DNA from: a virus
IMG/VR virus record: IMGVR_UViG_3300030328_000346
Span: 1-48,338 of that record
Direction: 5' to 3' (one strand)
Length of the DNA: 48,338 bases
The position numbers and the translations under genes are program-made. A model generated the notes under the pieces. That model was not told the origin of the DNA. It saw nothing but the letters and a program-made list of their open reading frames with translations, and made no database searches. Positions 22,022-30,549 of the stretch are shown piece by piece; the stretch's first letter is position 1, and each line of letters starts with the position of its first letter.

Positions 22022-23698
22022 ATGGCTTTTGTTAAATTTCATGTTGCATGTAAGTCATGTGATAGTAGTGATGCTGTGAGTATAAATGATGACGGATCAG
22101 CAAAATGTTTTAGTTGTGGAACATTCTTTCCAGACTATGAAGAACCTGATACAGTTGTACAGAAACCTGTACATTTAAATGAAGTATATCGGAGAGAGAA
22201 TATTACTATGTCAAGCCCTGTTATATCACAAGATTCTTATACAGGTGTTTTTGGAGATCTAAGAGATAGAAGTATCTCTGAAGATACAGCAAAGCATTAT
22301 AATGTAAGAGTTACATATACCTCTGATGGAGAAATAGATAAACATTATTACCCTTATTATGCTAACAATGAATTAGTTGCTCATAAGATTCGTAAAGTAA
22401 AAACAAAAGGTTTTACTAGTCAAGGCAAGATTCAAGAAGCTGAGTTATTTGGACAGACTCTTTGTAATCCTGGTGCTAAGTATATTACGATTACAGAAGG
22501 TGAGTGTGATGCTATGGCAGCTTACGAGCTTACAGGTAGTAGATGGCCTGTTGTGTCCATTAAGAATGGCGCACAGTCAGCAGCAGCAGATGTTAAAAAG
22601 AACCTTGAGTTTCTTAGTTCGTTTGAAAATGTAATTATTTGTTTTGATTCAGACAAGGCAGGAAGAGATGCAGCAAAAACAGTTGCAGGATTATTCCCTC
22701 CTAATAAAGCAAAGATAATGACACTGCCAGCAGAGTATAAAGATGCTAATGATATGCTTAGAAAATCACAACATAAAAAGTTTGTTGATTGCTTTTGGCA
22801 AGCAAAGACTATTACACCTGCGGGTATTATTAGAGTATCAGAAAAATTTAGTTCTTGGAAAGATCGTACAGAAAAAGAAAGTATTCCTTATCCTTGGGGA
22901 GTACTCAATGAAAAGCTTCATGGCATTCGCAAGGGTGAACTAGTAACTGTATGTGGTGGTACAGGTCTTGGTAAGACTAGTGTAACAAGAGAGTTAGAAC
23001 ATTGGATTCTTAATAACAGTGAAGACAATATAGGTATTATTGCATTAGAAGAAGATTGGAGGCGTACAGTAGATGGTATTCTTGCAATTGATTGTAATGA
23101 AAAGATTCACTTAGAAGAAGTCAGAGCTAAGTATACAGAAGAAGAACTAGATAATCTTTATCAAAGAGTATTGTCTAATGATAAACTTTTTATTCATTCA
23201 CACTTTGGGATCAATACTGTAGAAGAAATCTTTGCAAAGATACGTTACTTAATTGTAGGTTGCGAATGTAAGTGGATAGTGCTTGATCACTTACACATGC
23301 TTGTATCAGCTTTAGAAGGTGGCGATGAAAGAAGGTTGATAGATAATATAATGACACAGCTTCGTAGTCTTGTAGAAGAAACAGGAGCAGGACTTATACT
23401 TGTATCTCACTTGCGTAAGATAGAAGGTAATGCAGGACATGAGAATGGTGCAGAAGTAAACATTAGCCATCTTCGTGGTAGTGGTGCCATTGCACAACTA
23501 TCAGATTGTGTGATAGCCTTAGAAAGAAATCAACAAGCTGAAGATAAAACTGAAGCAAACACAACCAGGATTAGAATCTTAAAGTCTAGGCATACAGGTG
23601 AAGTCGGTTTAGCAGGTAATCTTTTGTATGATTCTATATCAGGAAGATTAGTAGAAACTGAATTTACAAGTACACTTATAGATGACATACCTTTTTAA
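22022..23698 (+). CDS. Primase-helicase (T7 gp4-like)
   Basis: A 558-residue bifunctional replication protein (T7 gp4A is 566). The N-terminal zinc ribbon has C10, C13, C29, C32 (CKSCDSSDA; KCFSCGTFF). TOPRIM primase motifs are TITEGECDAMAAYE (~157) and IICFDSDKAGRDAA (~207). The RecA-type helicase has Walker A CGGTGLGKTS (~311), an 'IIALEEDWRRT' segment, and WIVLDHLHMLVS as Walker B with downstream 'LILVSHLRK' and 'HLRGSGAIAQLSD'. The ATG at 22022 is chosen for TTTGGAGAAAG upstream over a TTG at 22010. It unwinds DNA and primes lagging strands with the PolA and SSB encoded nearby. Confidence 0.95.
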   Translation: MAFVKFHVACKSCDSSDAVSINDDGSAKCFSCGTFFPDYEEPDTVVQKPVHLNEVYRRENITMSSPVISQDSYTGVFGDLRDRSISEDTAKHYNVRVTYTSDGEIDKHYYPYYANNELVAHKIRKVKTKGFTSQGKIQEAELFGQTLCNPGAKYITITEGECDAMAAYELTGSRWPVVSIKNGAQSAAADVKKNLEFLSSFENVIICFDSDKAGRDAAKTVAGLFPPNKAKIMTLPAEYKDANDMLRKSQHKKFVDCFWQAKTITPAGIIRVSEKFSSWKDRTEKESIPYPWGVLNEKLHGIRKGELVTVCGGTGLGKTSVTRELEHWILNNSEDNIGIIALEEDWRRTVDGILAIDCNEKIHLEEVRAKYTEEELDNLYQRVLSNDKLFIHSHFGINTVEEIFAKIRYLIVGCECKWIVLDHLHMLVSALEGGDERRLIDNIMTQLRSLVEETGAGLILVSHLRKIEGNAGHENGAEVNISHLRGSGAIAQLSDCVIALERNQQAEDKTEANTTRIRILKSRHTGEVGLAGNLLYDSISGRLVETEFTSTLIDDIPF

Positions 23699-23708
23699 TG
23701 GAGCAAAG

Positions 23709-23945
23709 ATGTTTTATACAGCAATTCAAAAGCAGCAAGCACATACAAAAAAAGAACAATGCTACTTTTTAATAGAAAGAGATGGTACTGTATTAAGAAA
23801 AAAACATAGACAATCTTTAGAGGAAGATGAAATTAAAAATATAATCGCTCTTACTAAAGAAGGAAAAGAAGTAAAAGTTATTTCTAAATTATTAGACTTA
23901 GCTGAATCTACAGTATACAGATATAGAAGAGAAGCAAACAAATGA
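23709..23945 (+). CDS. Small HTH protein between helicase and polymerase (78 aa)
   Basis: A 78-residue basic protein starting MFYTAIQKQQAHTKKEQCYF. The ATG at 23709 is chosen for GGAG seven bases upstream. The C-terminal 'NIIALTKEGKEVKVISKLLD' followed by LAESTVYRYRREA is a helix-turn-helix of the Hin/resolvase type: 'G.....IS+LL.+.ESTVYRY'. It overlaps the polymerase start by 4 bases. It may be a transcription regulator of the phage or an origin-binding protein; inferred from the fold only. Confidence 0.65.
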   Translation: MFYTAIQKQQAHTKKEQCYFLIERDGTVLRKKHRQSLEEDEIKNIIALTKEGKEVKVISKLLDLAESTVYRYRREANK

Positions 23946-25672
23946 ACTTAGTTTTTGATATAGAAACAGACGGCCTCAATGCATCAGTTATCTGGTGTAT
24001 TGTGGCTAAGGATATAGATACAAATCAAATTTATTCTTTTTCTCCTTCTAACATAGAAGAAGGAATTGAGTTGTTGGCGAGATCTAAAATATTAATAGGT
24101 CATAACATTTTAGGATTTGATATTCCTGTCTTAGAAAAACTTACTGACATATCTTTTAAGAATAAAAAGATAATAGATACGTTAGTTCTTTCTAGATTAG
24201 CAAACCCTGAAAGAGATGGTCACGGATTAAAAGCGTGGGGGTTTAAATTAAACTATCATAAAGGTCTTATGAAAGAAGAAGATTTTAATGAGTACACACC
24301 AGAAATGTTAGAGTACTGCATTAATGATGTAGAATTAAATGCATTAGTTTTCCAGGCACTGTTGACTGAGTTGACGGACTTTGGTGAAGAGTCTGTAAAG
24401 CTTGAACATCAAGTTGCTAAGATATTAAAAGATCAAGAAAATCATGGCTTTATGTTAGATGTAGAGAAAGCACATAAACTTTTAGCAACATTAAAACAAA
24501 CTAACCAAGAGATTGTTGAGGAAGTACATAAAGTTTTCTTGCCTAAAAAAGTTAAGTTAAAGACAGTAGTTCCTAAGTTTAAAAAAGATGGAACATTATC
24601 TAAACAAGGGTTGACAGAAGAAGAGTATGAATGTTATTCTAAAAAACATCCTACTCAAGTACTTGCATTTGACAGATATAAGATACAAGATTTTAATTTA
24701 AATTCAAGAAAACAAATTGGAGAATACTTACAGGACTTTGGTTGGAAGCCAAAGAAGTTTACTCCAACAGGACAACCTATTGTAGATGAGTCAACTTTAA
24801 ACACAATAGAAAATATACCTCAAGCCAAATTAATTAGTCAATTTTTATTACTAAACAAACGTGTTGCTTTAGTAGATTCTTGGTTTAAAAATTTAAAAGA
24901 CGATAGGGTTCATGGCTATGCTGTTCACAATGGCGCTGTTACAGGGCGTATGACGCATTTTAAGCCCAATATGGCACAGATACCAGCTACCTACAGCCCT
25001 TATGGAAAAGACTGTAGAGCTTGTTGGACGGTGCCTGAAGGCCATAAACTAATAGGCATAGATGCAAGTGGTTTAGAATTAAGAATGCTTGCACATTATA
25101 TGAATGATAGGAGCTATACAAATGAAATCCTTAACGGAGATATTCACACCGCTAATCAAAAACTTGCGGGACTTGAATCAAGAGATAAGAGTAAGACATT
25201 CATTTATGCATACTTATACGGCGCTGGAAATGAACGACTTGGCTCAGTGGTTGGAGGAAACAGAAAAGATGGTAAGAGACTTAGAGAATCTTTCCTTGCT
25301 AATTTACCAGCACTTGCAAATCTCAAAGATAGAGTTGAACGAGCGGCTAAAAGAGGTTTCTTAAAAGGATTAGATGGTCGTAAAGTTACTATAAGATCAG
25401 AACATGCTGCTTTGAATACATTATTACAAAGTGCAGGTGCTATAATTATGAAGAAAGCTTTAGTTTTATTTGTAGATTCTATTAAACATTTAAATGCTCA
25501 GTGTGTAGCTAATGTACATGACGAGTGGCAAGTAGAATGTTTAGAAAAAGATGCAGAAGAAGTAGGCCGTAGAGGAGTTCAAGCTATTAAAGATGCTGGA
25601 GTTCACTTTGACTTACGTTGCCCTTTAGATGGAGAATATAAAATAGGAGATAATTGGAGTGACACACACTAG
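23942..25672 (+). CDS. DNA polymerase I family, T7-type
   Basis: A 576-residue family A polymerase with 3'-5' exonuclease. Exo motifs are LVFDIETDGL, GHNILGFDIPVLE and YCINDVELNA. Polymerase motif A is GIDASGLELRMLAH (~372), motif B RDKSKTFIYAYLYGAG (~414-429) and motif C NVHDEWQVEC (~525). 'HNGAVTGRMTHFKPNMAQIP' and the end 'GEYKIGDNWSDTH' align readily with T7 gp5. The residue equal to E. coli F762 is Tyr, the form linked to virulent phages. It is about 128 residues shorter than T7 gp5; whether a thioredoxin-binding insert remains needs an alignment. ATGA overlap with the HTH gene. Confidence 0.95.
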   Translation: MNLVFDIETDGLNASVIWCIVAKDIDTNQIYSFSPSNIEEGIELLARSKILIGHNILGFDIPVLEKLTDISFKNKKIIDTLVLSRLANPERDGHGLKAWGFKLNYHKGLMKEEDFNEYTPEMLEYCINDVELNALVFQALLTELTDFGEESVKLEHQVAKILKDQENHGFMLDVEKAHKLLATLKQTNQEIVEEVHKVFLPKKVKLKTVVPKFKKDGTLSKQGLTEEEYECYSKKHPTQVLAFDRYKIQDFNLNSRKQIGEYLQDFGWKPKKFTPTGQPIVDESTLNTIENIPQAKLISQFLLLNKRVALVDSWFKNLKDDRVHGYAVHNGAVTGRMTHFKPNMAQIPATYSPYGKDCRACWTVPEGHKLIGIDASGLELRMLAHYMNDRSYTNEILNGDIHTANQKLAGLESRDKSKTFIYAYLYGAGNERLGSVVGGNRKDGKRLRESFLANLPALANLKDRVERAAKRGFLKGLDGRKVTIRSEHAALNTLLQSAGAIIMKKALVLFVDSIKHLNAQCVANVHDEWQVECLEKDAEEVGRRGVQAIKDAGVHFDLRCPLDGEYKIGDNWSDTH

Positions 25673-26153
25673 GATTAACCCAAAGACAAATAAACCTTAT
25701 TATTACAAAGATAATCCTGAAGCTGTTAAAGCTAGGGATGCTAAAAGAATGTATGTTAATGGTAAAGAAGTATCAAAGAAACATCCTTTGTATAGACCTG
25801 GAAGATATAAAGGATTTACAGATGCAGCTTTTAGTTCTTTAGAAAATTATGAATCTTCTAAGGAAGGGCAAGTATATGTTTTATGTAATCCTGCTTTTCC
25901 TAATTGGTGTAAAGTAGGCATGGCTGTAGATGCGCAAGATAGATTAAAACAGTTTCAGCTTTCTTCACCGTATAGAGATTTTAAACTTCTTAAAATATTT
26001 AATACTGATGATAGAAGAAAATCTGAAGCTGAAGCACATTCTTTTTTAGAGCAGTATTATTTACGAAGAGGTGAGTGGTTTGCTTCTTGTCCAGAACAAG
26101 CTGCTGAATTATTATCAAATTTATTTGAAGGAAAACAACTTGAGTTATTCTAG
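25659..26153 (+). CDS. GIY-YIG (T5orf172-type) nuclease
   Basis: A 164-residue protein with a GTG start overlapping the polymerase stop by 14 bases (GGAGATAATTGGA upstream). The N-terminal 'INPKTNKPYYYKDNPEAVKA' resembles a short DNA-interaction segment seen in free-standing phage nucleases. Residues ~70-150 carry 'GQVYVLCNPAFPNWCKVGMA' (GIY..YIG-type pair), DRLKQFQLSSPY with R95, a conserved SEAEAH Glu and 'YYLRRGEWFASCP' ending, as in the T5orf172/MUG113 group. It may be a homing-type endonuclease or a recombination or repair nuclease. It sits between polymerase and exonuclease genes. Confidence 0.75.
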   Translation: MTHTRINPKTNKPYYYKDNPEAVKARDAKRMYVNGKEVSKKHPLYRPGRYKGFTDAAFSSLENYESSKEGQVYVLCNPAFPNWCKVGMAVDAQDRLKQFQLSSPYRDFKLLKIFNTDDRRKSEAEAHSFLEQYYLRRGEWFASCPEQAAELLSNLFEGKQLELF

Positions 26154-26919
26154 CGACGGTACTCATTGGTATGATCAAGAAGGTAATCCTAAGTACACAA
26201 TTATTGGAGCTAATGGAGTAGAAAGAAACACCACCCTTAGAGATGCCAAGAAATATAATTATGTTCCTTCTGTTACGAGCATAATGAACATTATATCTAA
26301 ACCTTCATTAGAACATTGGAAGCTAACGCAAGCTCTTAAATCTTCTGTTATTATTCCAAGAAAAGAAGATGAATCTTTAGAGTCTTTTATTTATAGATGC
26401 ATACAAGATTCTAAAGATATAGGATTAAATGCTGCAAAAGAAGGCACTAAGATACATGACTTAATAGAAAAAGGGTTTACAGATAATGTTAAAAGCACTC
26501 CTTATGAAATTATAAGAGAATACTTAGATGATAATTACCCTAATCAAGAGTGGATTGCAGAGGGTTCTTTTTGTTCTGAGCTAGGTTATGGAGGGAAAAT
26601 AGATTTGCATTCAAAAGAGGGAATATTTATAGACTTTAAAACTAAAGACAATATACATAATAAAAAACCAGCTAAGTTAGCTTACGATGAATATGGTATG
26701 CAATTGTCTGCTTATGCGCAAGGGTGTGGCTTTGCAGAAAAAGCAGAAAGAATTTCAATATTTATTGATAGACAAGATACCAGTTGTGTTTCATATTATA
26801 AATGGGAAGAAGATACTCATAGCAAGCATAGAGATATGTTTAATAACATCCTTTCATATTGGCAACTAGTAAAAAATTATTCGCCTAAAAGTAAAGAAGA
26901 AGATAATGAACATAAGTAA
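26140..26919 (+). CDS. PD-(D/E)XK exonuclease (RecB/Cas4-like; T7 gp6 position)
   Basis: A 259-residue protein. The TTG at 26140 with AAGGAAAAC upstream is preferred to a GTG at 26071 buried in the previous gene. The nuclease core shows 'GLNAAKEGTKIHDLIEKG' (G-x-x-x-H, H106), 'SELGYGGKIDLHSKEGIFID' (D155, D165), FKTK (K167) and YGMQLSAYA (QxxxY motif). This is the phage RecB-like exonuclease architecture. In T7-like phages an exonuclease at this place removes primers and degrades host DNA. Overlaps its neighbours by 14 bases on each side. Confidence 0.85.
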   Translation: MSYSSDGTHWYDQEGNPKYTIIGANGVERNTTLRDAKKYNYVPSVTSIMNIISKPSLEHWKLTQALKSSVIIPRKEDESLESFIYRCIQDSKDIGLNAAKEGTKIHDLIEKGFTDNVKSTPYEIIREYLDDNYPNQEWIAEGSFCSELGYGGKIDLHSKEGIFIDFKTKDNIHNKKPAKLAYDEYGMQLSAYAQGCGFAEKAERISIFIDRQDTSCVSYYKWEEDTHSKHRDMFNNILSYWQLVKNYSPKSKEEDNEHK

Positions 26920-27178
26920 GAAACAGAAAATGAACAGCACAATAGCTCGTTTAGTTCAGGAATGGCTTTATTCTTTATTGCCAGAAGATCAAATAAAACT
27001 TTTAACTCCTGAAAAAATTCAACAATTAATGCCTCAAGAGCCTTATTTTTTTAGTCAAGGACAGATAAGAGTTAATGCGTATACACTTAAATGGTTTAGG
27101 AAAAAAATTAAAAAGGTTCTTAGAAAAACCAATAAAGATTTTAAAGAAATTTCATTAAATGAGATTATGAATGCGTAA
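26906..27178 (+). CDS. Hypothetical basic protein (90 aa)
   Basis: A 90-residue basic protein starting MNISKKQKMNSTIARLVQEW, with 'LLPEDQIKLLTPEKIQQLMP' and a Lys-rich 'LKWFRKKIKKVLRKTNKDF'. Helical throughout. It overlaps the exonuclease gene by 14 bases and endonuclease I by 8, so it is co-translated with recombination nucleases. Possibly a DNA-binding partner; unproven. Confidence 0.6.
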   Translation: MNISKKQKMNSTIARLVQEWLYSLLPEDQIKLLTPEKIQQLMPQEPYFFSQGQIRVNAYTLKWFRKKIKKVLRKTNKDFKEISLNEIMNA

Positions 27179-27593
27179 ACCTAGAGTTAAAAGACCAAAA
27201 GAAAAAAATGTACCTAAAGGATATGATTCTAAATGGGAGCATGAGTTACATAAAAAGCAATTAAAGACTTGGAGTTTACATAACAAAGCAGTCCCTTATA
27301 TAATAGAGCATATTTATTGGCCTGATTTTATTAAAGTAATAGATAATAAAACAATTCTTTTAGAATCTAAAGGAAGGTTTTGGGATTATCAAGAGTACAA
27401 TAAGTATATATGGGTTAAGAAAGCTTTGCCCGATGATTGTGAATTAGTATTTTTATTTGCTTCTCCGTATGCGCCCATGCCAGGAGCAAAGAAAAGAAAA
27501 GATGGTACTAAGTTTAGCCATTCTGAATGGGCAACAAAAAATAAATTTAGATGGTTTTCAGAAAAAACATTTCCAAAGGAGTGGATGGAATGA
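27171..27593 (+). CDS. Endonuclease I, Holliday-junction resolvase (T7 gp3-like)
   Basis: A 140-residue protein, close to T7 endonuclease I (149). Catalytic residues fall in the T7 pattern: KGYDSKWEHELHKKQL (Glu23), WPDFIKV (D52) and ILLESKGRFWD (E65, K67), matching T7 E20, D55, E65, K67. It ends 'FRWFSEKTFPKEWME', like the T7 'ADKLIPAEWI' tail. It resolves branched DNA before packaging and helps degrade host DNA. Confidence 0.92.
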   Translation: MRKPRVKRPKEKNVPKGYDSKWEHELHKKQLKTWSLHNKAVPYIIEHIYWPDFIKVIDNKTILLESKGRFWDYQEYNKYIWVKKALPDDCELVFLFASPYAPMPGAKKRKDGTKFSHSEWATKNKFRWFSEKTFPKEWME

Positions 27594-27949
27594 GTATTGA
27601 CGATGCAACACCAGAAGAGTGGAGTAATTTAAATAGAAGGGCTACACCTGTAGCTGATACTTGGAAGTCACTTGAAGATTGGGATGGGCCTAATGATCAT
27701 CCTTTATTTGGAGATACTGCTAGTGTTAATAATCCGCCTCATTATAATAATGGCAATATAGAATGTATTGAAGCTATTGAAGCAATGCTTACACCTGATG
27801 AGTTTGTAGGATACCTACGTGGTAACTCTTTAAAGTATCGCTGGAGATTTAGATATAAAAAGAAACCAATAGAAGATTTACGAAAAGCTCGTTGGTACGA
27901 AGATAAGCTTATGGCTTTTCTGATGGAGAATCAGGATGTCTTGGGATAG
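27590..27949 (+). CDS. DUF3310 protein (T7 gp1.7-like nucleotide kinase family)
   Basis: A 119-residue protein from the ATG at 27590 (ATGA overlap, GGAG upstream). The C-terminal ~65 residues 'VNNPPHYNNGNIECIEAIEA' through 'LRGNSLKYRWRFRYKKKPIE' and 'DLRKARWYEDKL' are the DUF3310 signature. T7 gp1.7 of this family phosphorylates dTMP/dGMP. Here it precedes the ribonucleotide reductase genes, consistent with nucleotide supply. Confidence 0.85.
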   Translation: MSIDDATPEEWSNLNRRATPVADTWKSLEDWDGPNDHPLFGDTASVNNPPHYNNGNIECIEAIEAMLTPDEFVGYLRGNSLKYRWRFRYKKKPIEDLRKARWYEDKLMAFLMENQDVLG

Positions 27950-28100
27950 GAAAGCAGAAAGAACTGAAAGGTTTAACAAAAGAAAAAAATCTAAAAATAA
28001 AGCGCGTACAAAAGGATACAGACAGTCGCAGCTAAGAGAAAAGGAAGACAGTAATGACATTGAAAATTGGGAAGATGAATTATTTAGGAATAGAAATTGA
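27936..28100 (+). CDS. Basic miniprotein before nrdA (54 aa)
   Basis: A complete 54-residue frame starting MSWDRKAERTERFNKRKKSK and ending in an acidic segment ENWEDELFRNRN. GGAG lies upstream of the ATG. It overlaps DUF3310 by 14 bases and nrdA by 47, bridging what would otherwise be a gap of ~100 bases. Small Arg/Lys-rich proteins just before phage nrdA are common. Function unknown. Confidence 0.65.
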   Translation: MSWDRKAERTERFNKRKKSKNKARTKGYRQSQLREKEDSNDIENWEDELFRNRN

Positions 28101-29937
28101 TTATGATAGAGAAAAGTTTTTAAATCAATTTTCTATTGAGACTTTAAAAGATCGTTATTTGTGGGGAGAAGAGACACATGCTCAAGAAGCTTTTGCAAGG
28201 GCTGCTGTATATAGTGCTACTTATCAAGAACACACTGATTTCAATCTTGCACAGCGATTATATAACTACGCAAGTTTTAATTGGTTCATGTTTAGCACTC
28301 CTATCCTTAGCAACGGAGGAACCAAACGTGGTCTTCCTATCTCTTGTTTTCTTAATTTTGTTCCTGACTCAAGGCGTGGTTTATCTGATCATTATGACGA
28401 GAACATATGGTTGGCAAGTGGCGGTGGAGGCATCGGTGGATATTGGGGTAGTGTTAGGAGTAATGGGGTATCTACTGCTAACGGCAGTCAGTCTACTGGT
28501 AGCATACCATTCATGCATGTTGTAGATAGTCAGATGCTTGCTTTTAATCAAGGAATTACAAGGAGAGGATCTTATGCTGCGTACATGGATATTAGCCATC
28601 CAGAAATTGAAGAGTTCGTTGCCATGCGAAAAACTACTGGTGGTGACCTTAATCGCAAATGTCTTAATCTTCATAATGGCGTTACTATCAATGATGAGTT
28701 CTTATATTCTGTCCAACATGACCTTCCTTGGAGGCTCATAGATCCTAAGTCAAAGCAAGCTATAAAGACAGTATCAGCAAGAGACTTGTGGTGGCAGCTA
28801 ATACACACTAGAGCAGAAACAGGTGAGCCTTATATTGTTAACCTGGACAGATGTAACGAGCTTCTGCCTGAAAAGCAAAAAGAACTAGGATTAAAAGTAA
28901 TACAAAGTAATTTATGTTCTGAAATAACACTACCTACAAGCGAGGAAAGAACAGCAGTATGCTGCTTATCTAGTGTTAACTTAGAATACTTTGATGATTG
29001 GAAAGACGATGAATTGTTCATCAGTGATTTAGTCACCATGTTGGATAACACACTAGAACATTTTATTGACAATGCTATACAAACAGTAGGCATACTAGAA
29101 CAGTGCGACACTTTAGAGGAGTTTAAGTACCATGTTGACTTGGATAAAAAAGGTTTTGCAAAAGCCGCTTATAGTGCATATAGAGAACGGGCGATTGGCC
29201 TTGGTGCGATGGGCTTTCATTCTTATCTTCAACGTAACGGACTCCCTTTTGAAGGAATGTACGCTTCCAGCTTCAACAACAGAGCCTTTAAACACATCAA
29301 GGAAAGAGCTACTGAAGCAAGCATACAACTTGCTGGATCTAGGGGCGAAGCTCCTGATATGGTCGGCGATGGTGTTCGCAACTCACATCTGCTTGCTATT
29401 GCTCCTAACGCCAGCAGTAGTATTATATGTGGTGGAACGAGTCCTAGTATTGAGCCTACGAGGGCTAACATTTTTACGCATAAGACTTTAACTGGCTCTT
29501 ATAAAGTTAAAAACAAATATTTAGAAAAGCTTTTAGAAGAGAAAGGAATTAATACTGAAAAGACTTGGAAGGATATTGCTGCGCATGAAGGATCTGTTGA
29601 ATTTTTAGATGTTCTTACTGAAGAAGAAAAAGAAGTATTTAAAACTGCTCCTGAACTTAACCAGATATGGATTATTGAACACGCATATCAACGACAGAAA
29701 TATGTATGCCAAGCTCAGTCAGTAAACTTATTCTTTATCCCACCACCAGCTACAGCAGAACAGGAGGTGCATGATGAGTATCTGGAGTATATTAATAGCG
29801 TACATTGGGCAGGAGCTAACAAACTCAAATCTATGTATTACTTACGCTCTAATGCAGCTAGAAATACAGAGAATGTTAACATCAAAATACCACGAATTAA
29901 CTTAGAAGAAGGGGAGTGCTTAAGCTGTGAAGGTTAA
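28054..29937 (+). CDS. nrdA: Ribonucleoside-diphosphate reductase large subunit, class I
   Basis: A 627-residue NrdA, shorter than E. coli (761) because the N-terminal ATP-cone is absent, so activity control by dATP is probably lost. The redox Cys lies in LPISCFLNFVPDS (C98), the radical site in VIQSNLCSEITLP (N, C, E triad near 288), the second redox Cys in AVCCLSSVNLEY, and the C-terminal CxxC shuttle is ECLSCEG. 'GGGGIGGYWGSVRSNG' and 'SIICGGTSPSIEPTRANIF' are further family signatures. The ATG at 28054 has AAGGAAG upstream; an in-frame ATG at 28072 is an alternative. It makes dNTPs with NrdB. Confidence 0.95.
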   Translation: MTLKIGKMNYLGIEIDYDREKFLNQFSIETLKDRYLWGEETHAQEAFARAAVYSATYQEHTDFNLAQRLYNYASFNWFMFSTPILSNGGTKRGLPISCFLNFVPDSRRGLSDHYDENIWLASGGGGIGGYWGSVRSNGVSTANGSQSTGSIPFMHVVDSQMLAFNQGITRRGSYAAYMDISHPEIEEFVAMRKTTGGDLNRKCLNLHNGVTINDEFLYSVQHDLPWRLIDPKSKQAIKTVSARDLWWQLIHTRAETGEPYIVNLDRCNELLPEKQKELGLKVIQSNLCSEITLPTSEERTAVCCLSSVNLEYFDDWKDDELFISDLVTMLDNTLEHFIDNAIQTVGILEQCDTLEEFKYHVDLDKKGFAKAAYSAYRERAIGLGAMGFHSYLQRNGLPFEGMYASSFNNRAFKHIKERATEASIQLAGSRGEAPDMVGDGVRNSHLLAIAPNASSSIICGGTSPSIEPTRANIFTHKTLTGSYKVKNKYLEKLLEEKGINTEKTWKDIAAHEGSVEFLDVLTEEEKEVFKTAPELNQIWIIEHAYQRQKYVCQAQSVNLFFIPPPATAEQEVHDEYLEYINSVHWAGANKLKSMYYLRSNAARNTENVNIKIPRINLEEGECLSCEG

Positions 29938-30112
29938 ATTATTTTTATTATTGTTATTATTACCTGCCTGTACTACTGATGGAACACAACGTAGCAAATG
30001 GGACTATTACAAACCTGAGAATGTCAAGTGCATAGATAAGCATATTAAAATGTGCAGACAGTATGGGCCTCACTTAATATGTCAATGCATAAAAAGGGAG
30101 GCGCATGTCTAA
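29927..30112 (+). CDS. Small Cys-rich lipoprotein (61 aa, GTG start)
   Basis: A 61-residue protein starting (GTG)KVKLFLLLLLLPACTTDG. A basic residue pair, a Leu-rich core and the lipobox LPAC at residues ~12-15 are a textbook type II signal peptide. The mature ~47 residues contain four further Cys (VKCIDKHIKMCRQYG; LICQCIKREAH), so two disulfides in the periplasm are plausible. It overlaps nrdA by 11 bases, with GGGGAG upstream. It could block superinfection at the outer membrane or serve as an outer-membrane spanin; the early location favours exclusion. No family recognised. Confidence 0.7.
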   Translation: MKVKLFLLLLLLPACTTDGTQRSKWDYYKPENVKCIDKHIKMCRQYGPHLICQCIKREAHV

Positions 30113-30347
30113 TCATCCAATAGAAGATTGCCAATATTATATTTGGGAAGAAGCTAGGTTTGCTTCTTATGAAGAGTTTAAAAGTTTTTATGATTCTAAA
30201 GATATAGAAGATACTTTATTCAAAAACTTTTGTATTCAAGAGTGGGCTGACTATGCAATGAAATATAATAAAGAAGATAAACTTAACTATGCAAGTTGGG
30301 TGGTTAAAAATAAAGAAAAACTATGGAATAAATATGGAAGACCATAA
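30105..30347 (+). CDS. Hypothetical protein (80 aa)
   Basis: An 80-residue protein starting MSNHPIEDCQYYIWEEARFA. Aromatic-rich and helical (FKNFCIQEWADYAMKYNKED). GGGAGG lies before the ATG. It overlaps the lipoprotein gene by 8 bases and the next gene by 14. Function unknown. Confidence 0.6.
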   Translation: MSNHPIEDCQYYIWEEARFASYEEFKSFYDSKDIEDTLFKNFCIQEWADYAMKYNKEDKLNYASWVVKNKEKLWNKYGRP

Positions 30348-30549
30348 GATAAAAGCACTAAAGAACATGTACAAAGCTCAGATTATGTGGGCTGGATCAG
30401 AGTTAAAAAACTATCTTGAGAATCCATCAGCCGTAGGAGAGCATACAATGCTTGAGACTATGGATGAGTTAGTAGGTAAGATAGCTGAAGCAGAAGATAA
30501 ATTAGTTGTATTAGAAACTTCTTTTTTGGAGAGTGCATTTAATGAATAA
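30334..30549 (+). CDS. Hypothetical helical protein (71 aa)
   Basis: A 71-residue protein from the ATG at 30334 starting MEDHKIKALKNMYKAQIMWA; a longer frame from 30289 lacks a ribosome binding site. Two long helices (LETMDELVGKIAEAEDKLVV) suggest a coiled-coil dimer. It overlaps the MazG-like gene by 8 bases. Function unknown. Confidence 0.58.
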   Translation: MEDHKIKALKNMYKAQIMWAGSELKNYLENPSAVGEHTMLETMDELVGKIAEAEDKLVVLETSFLESAFNE

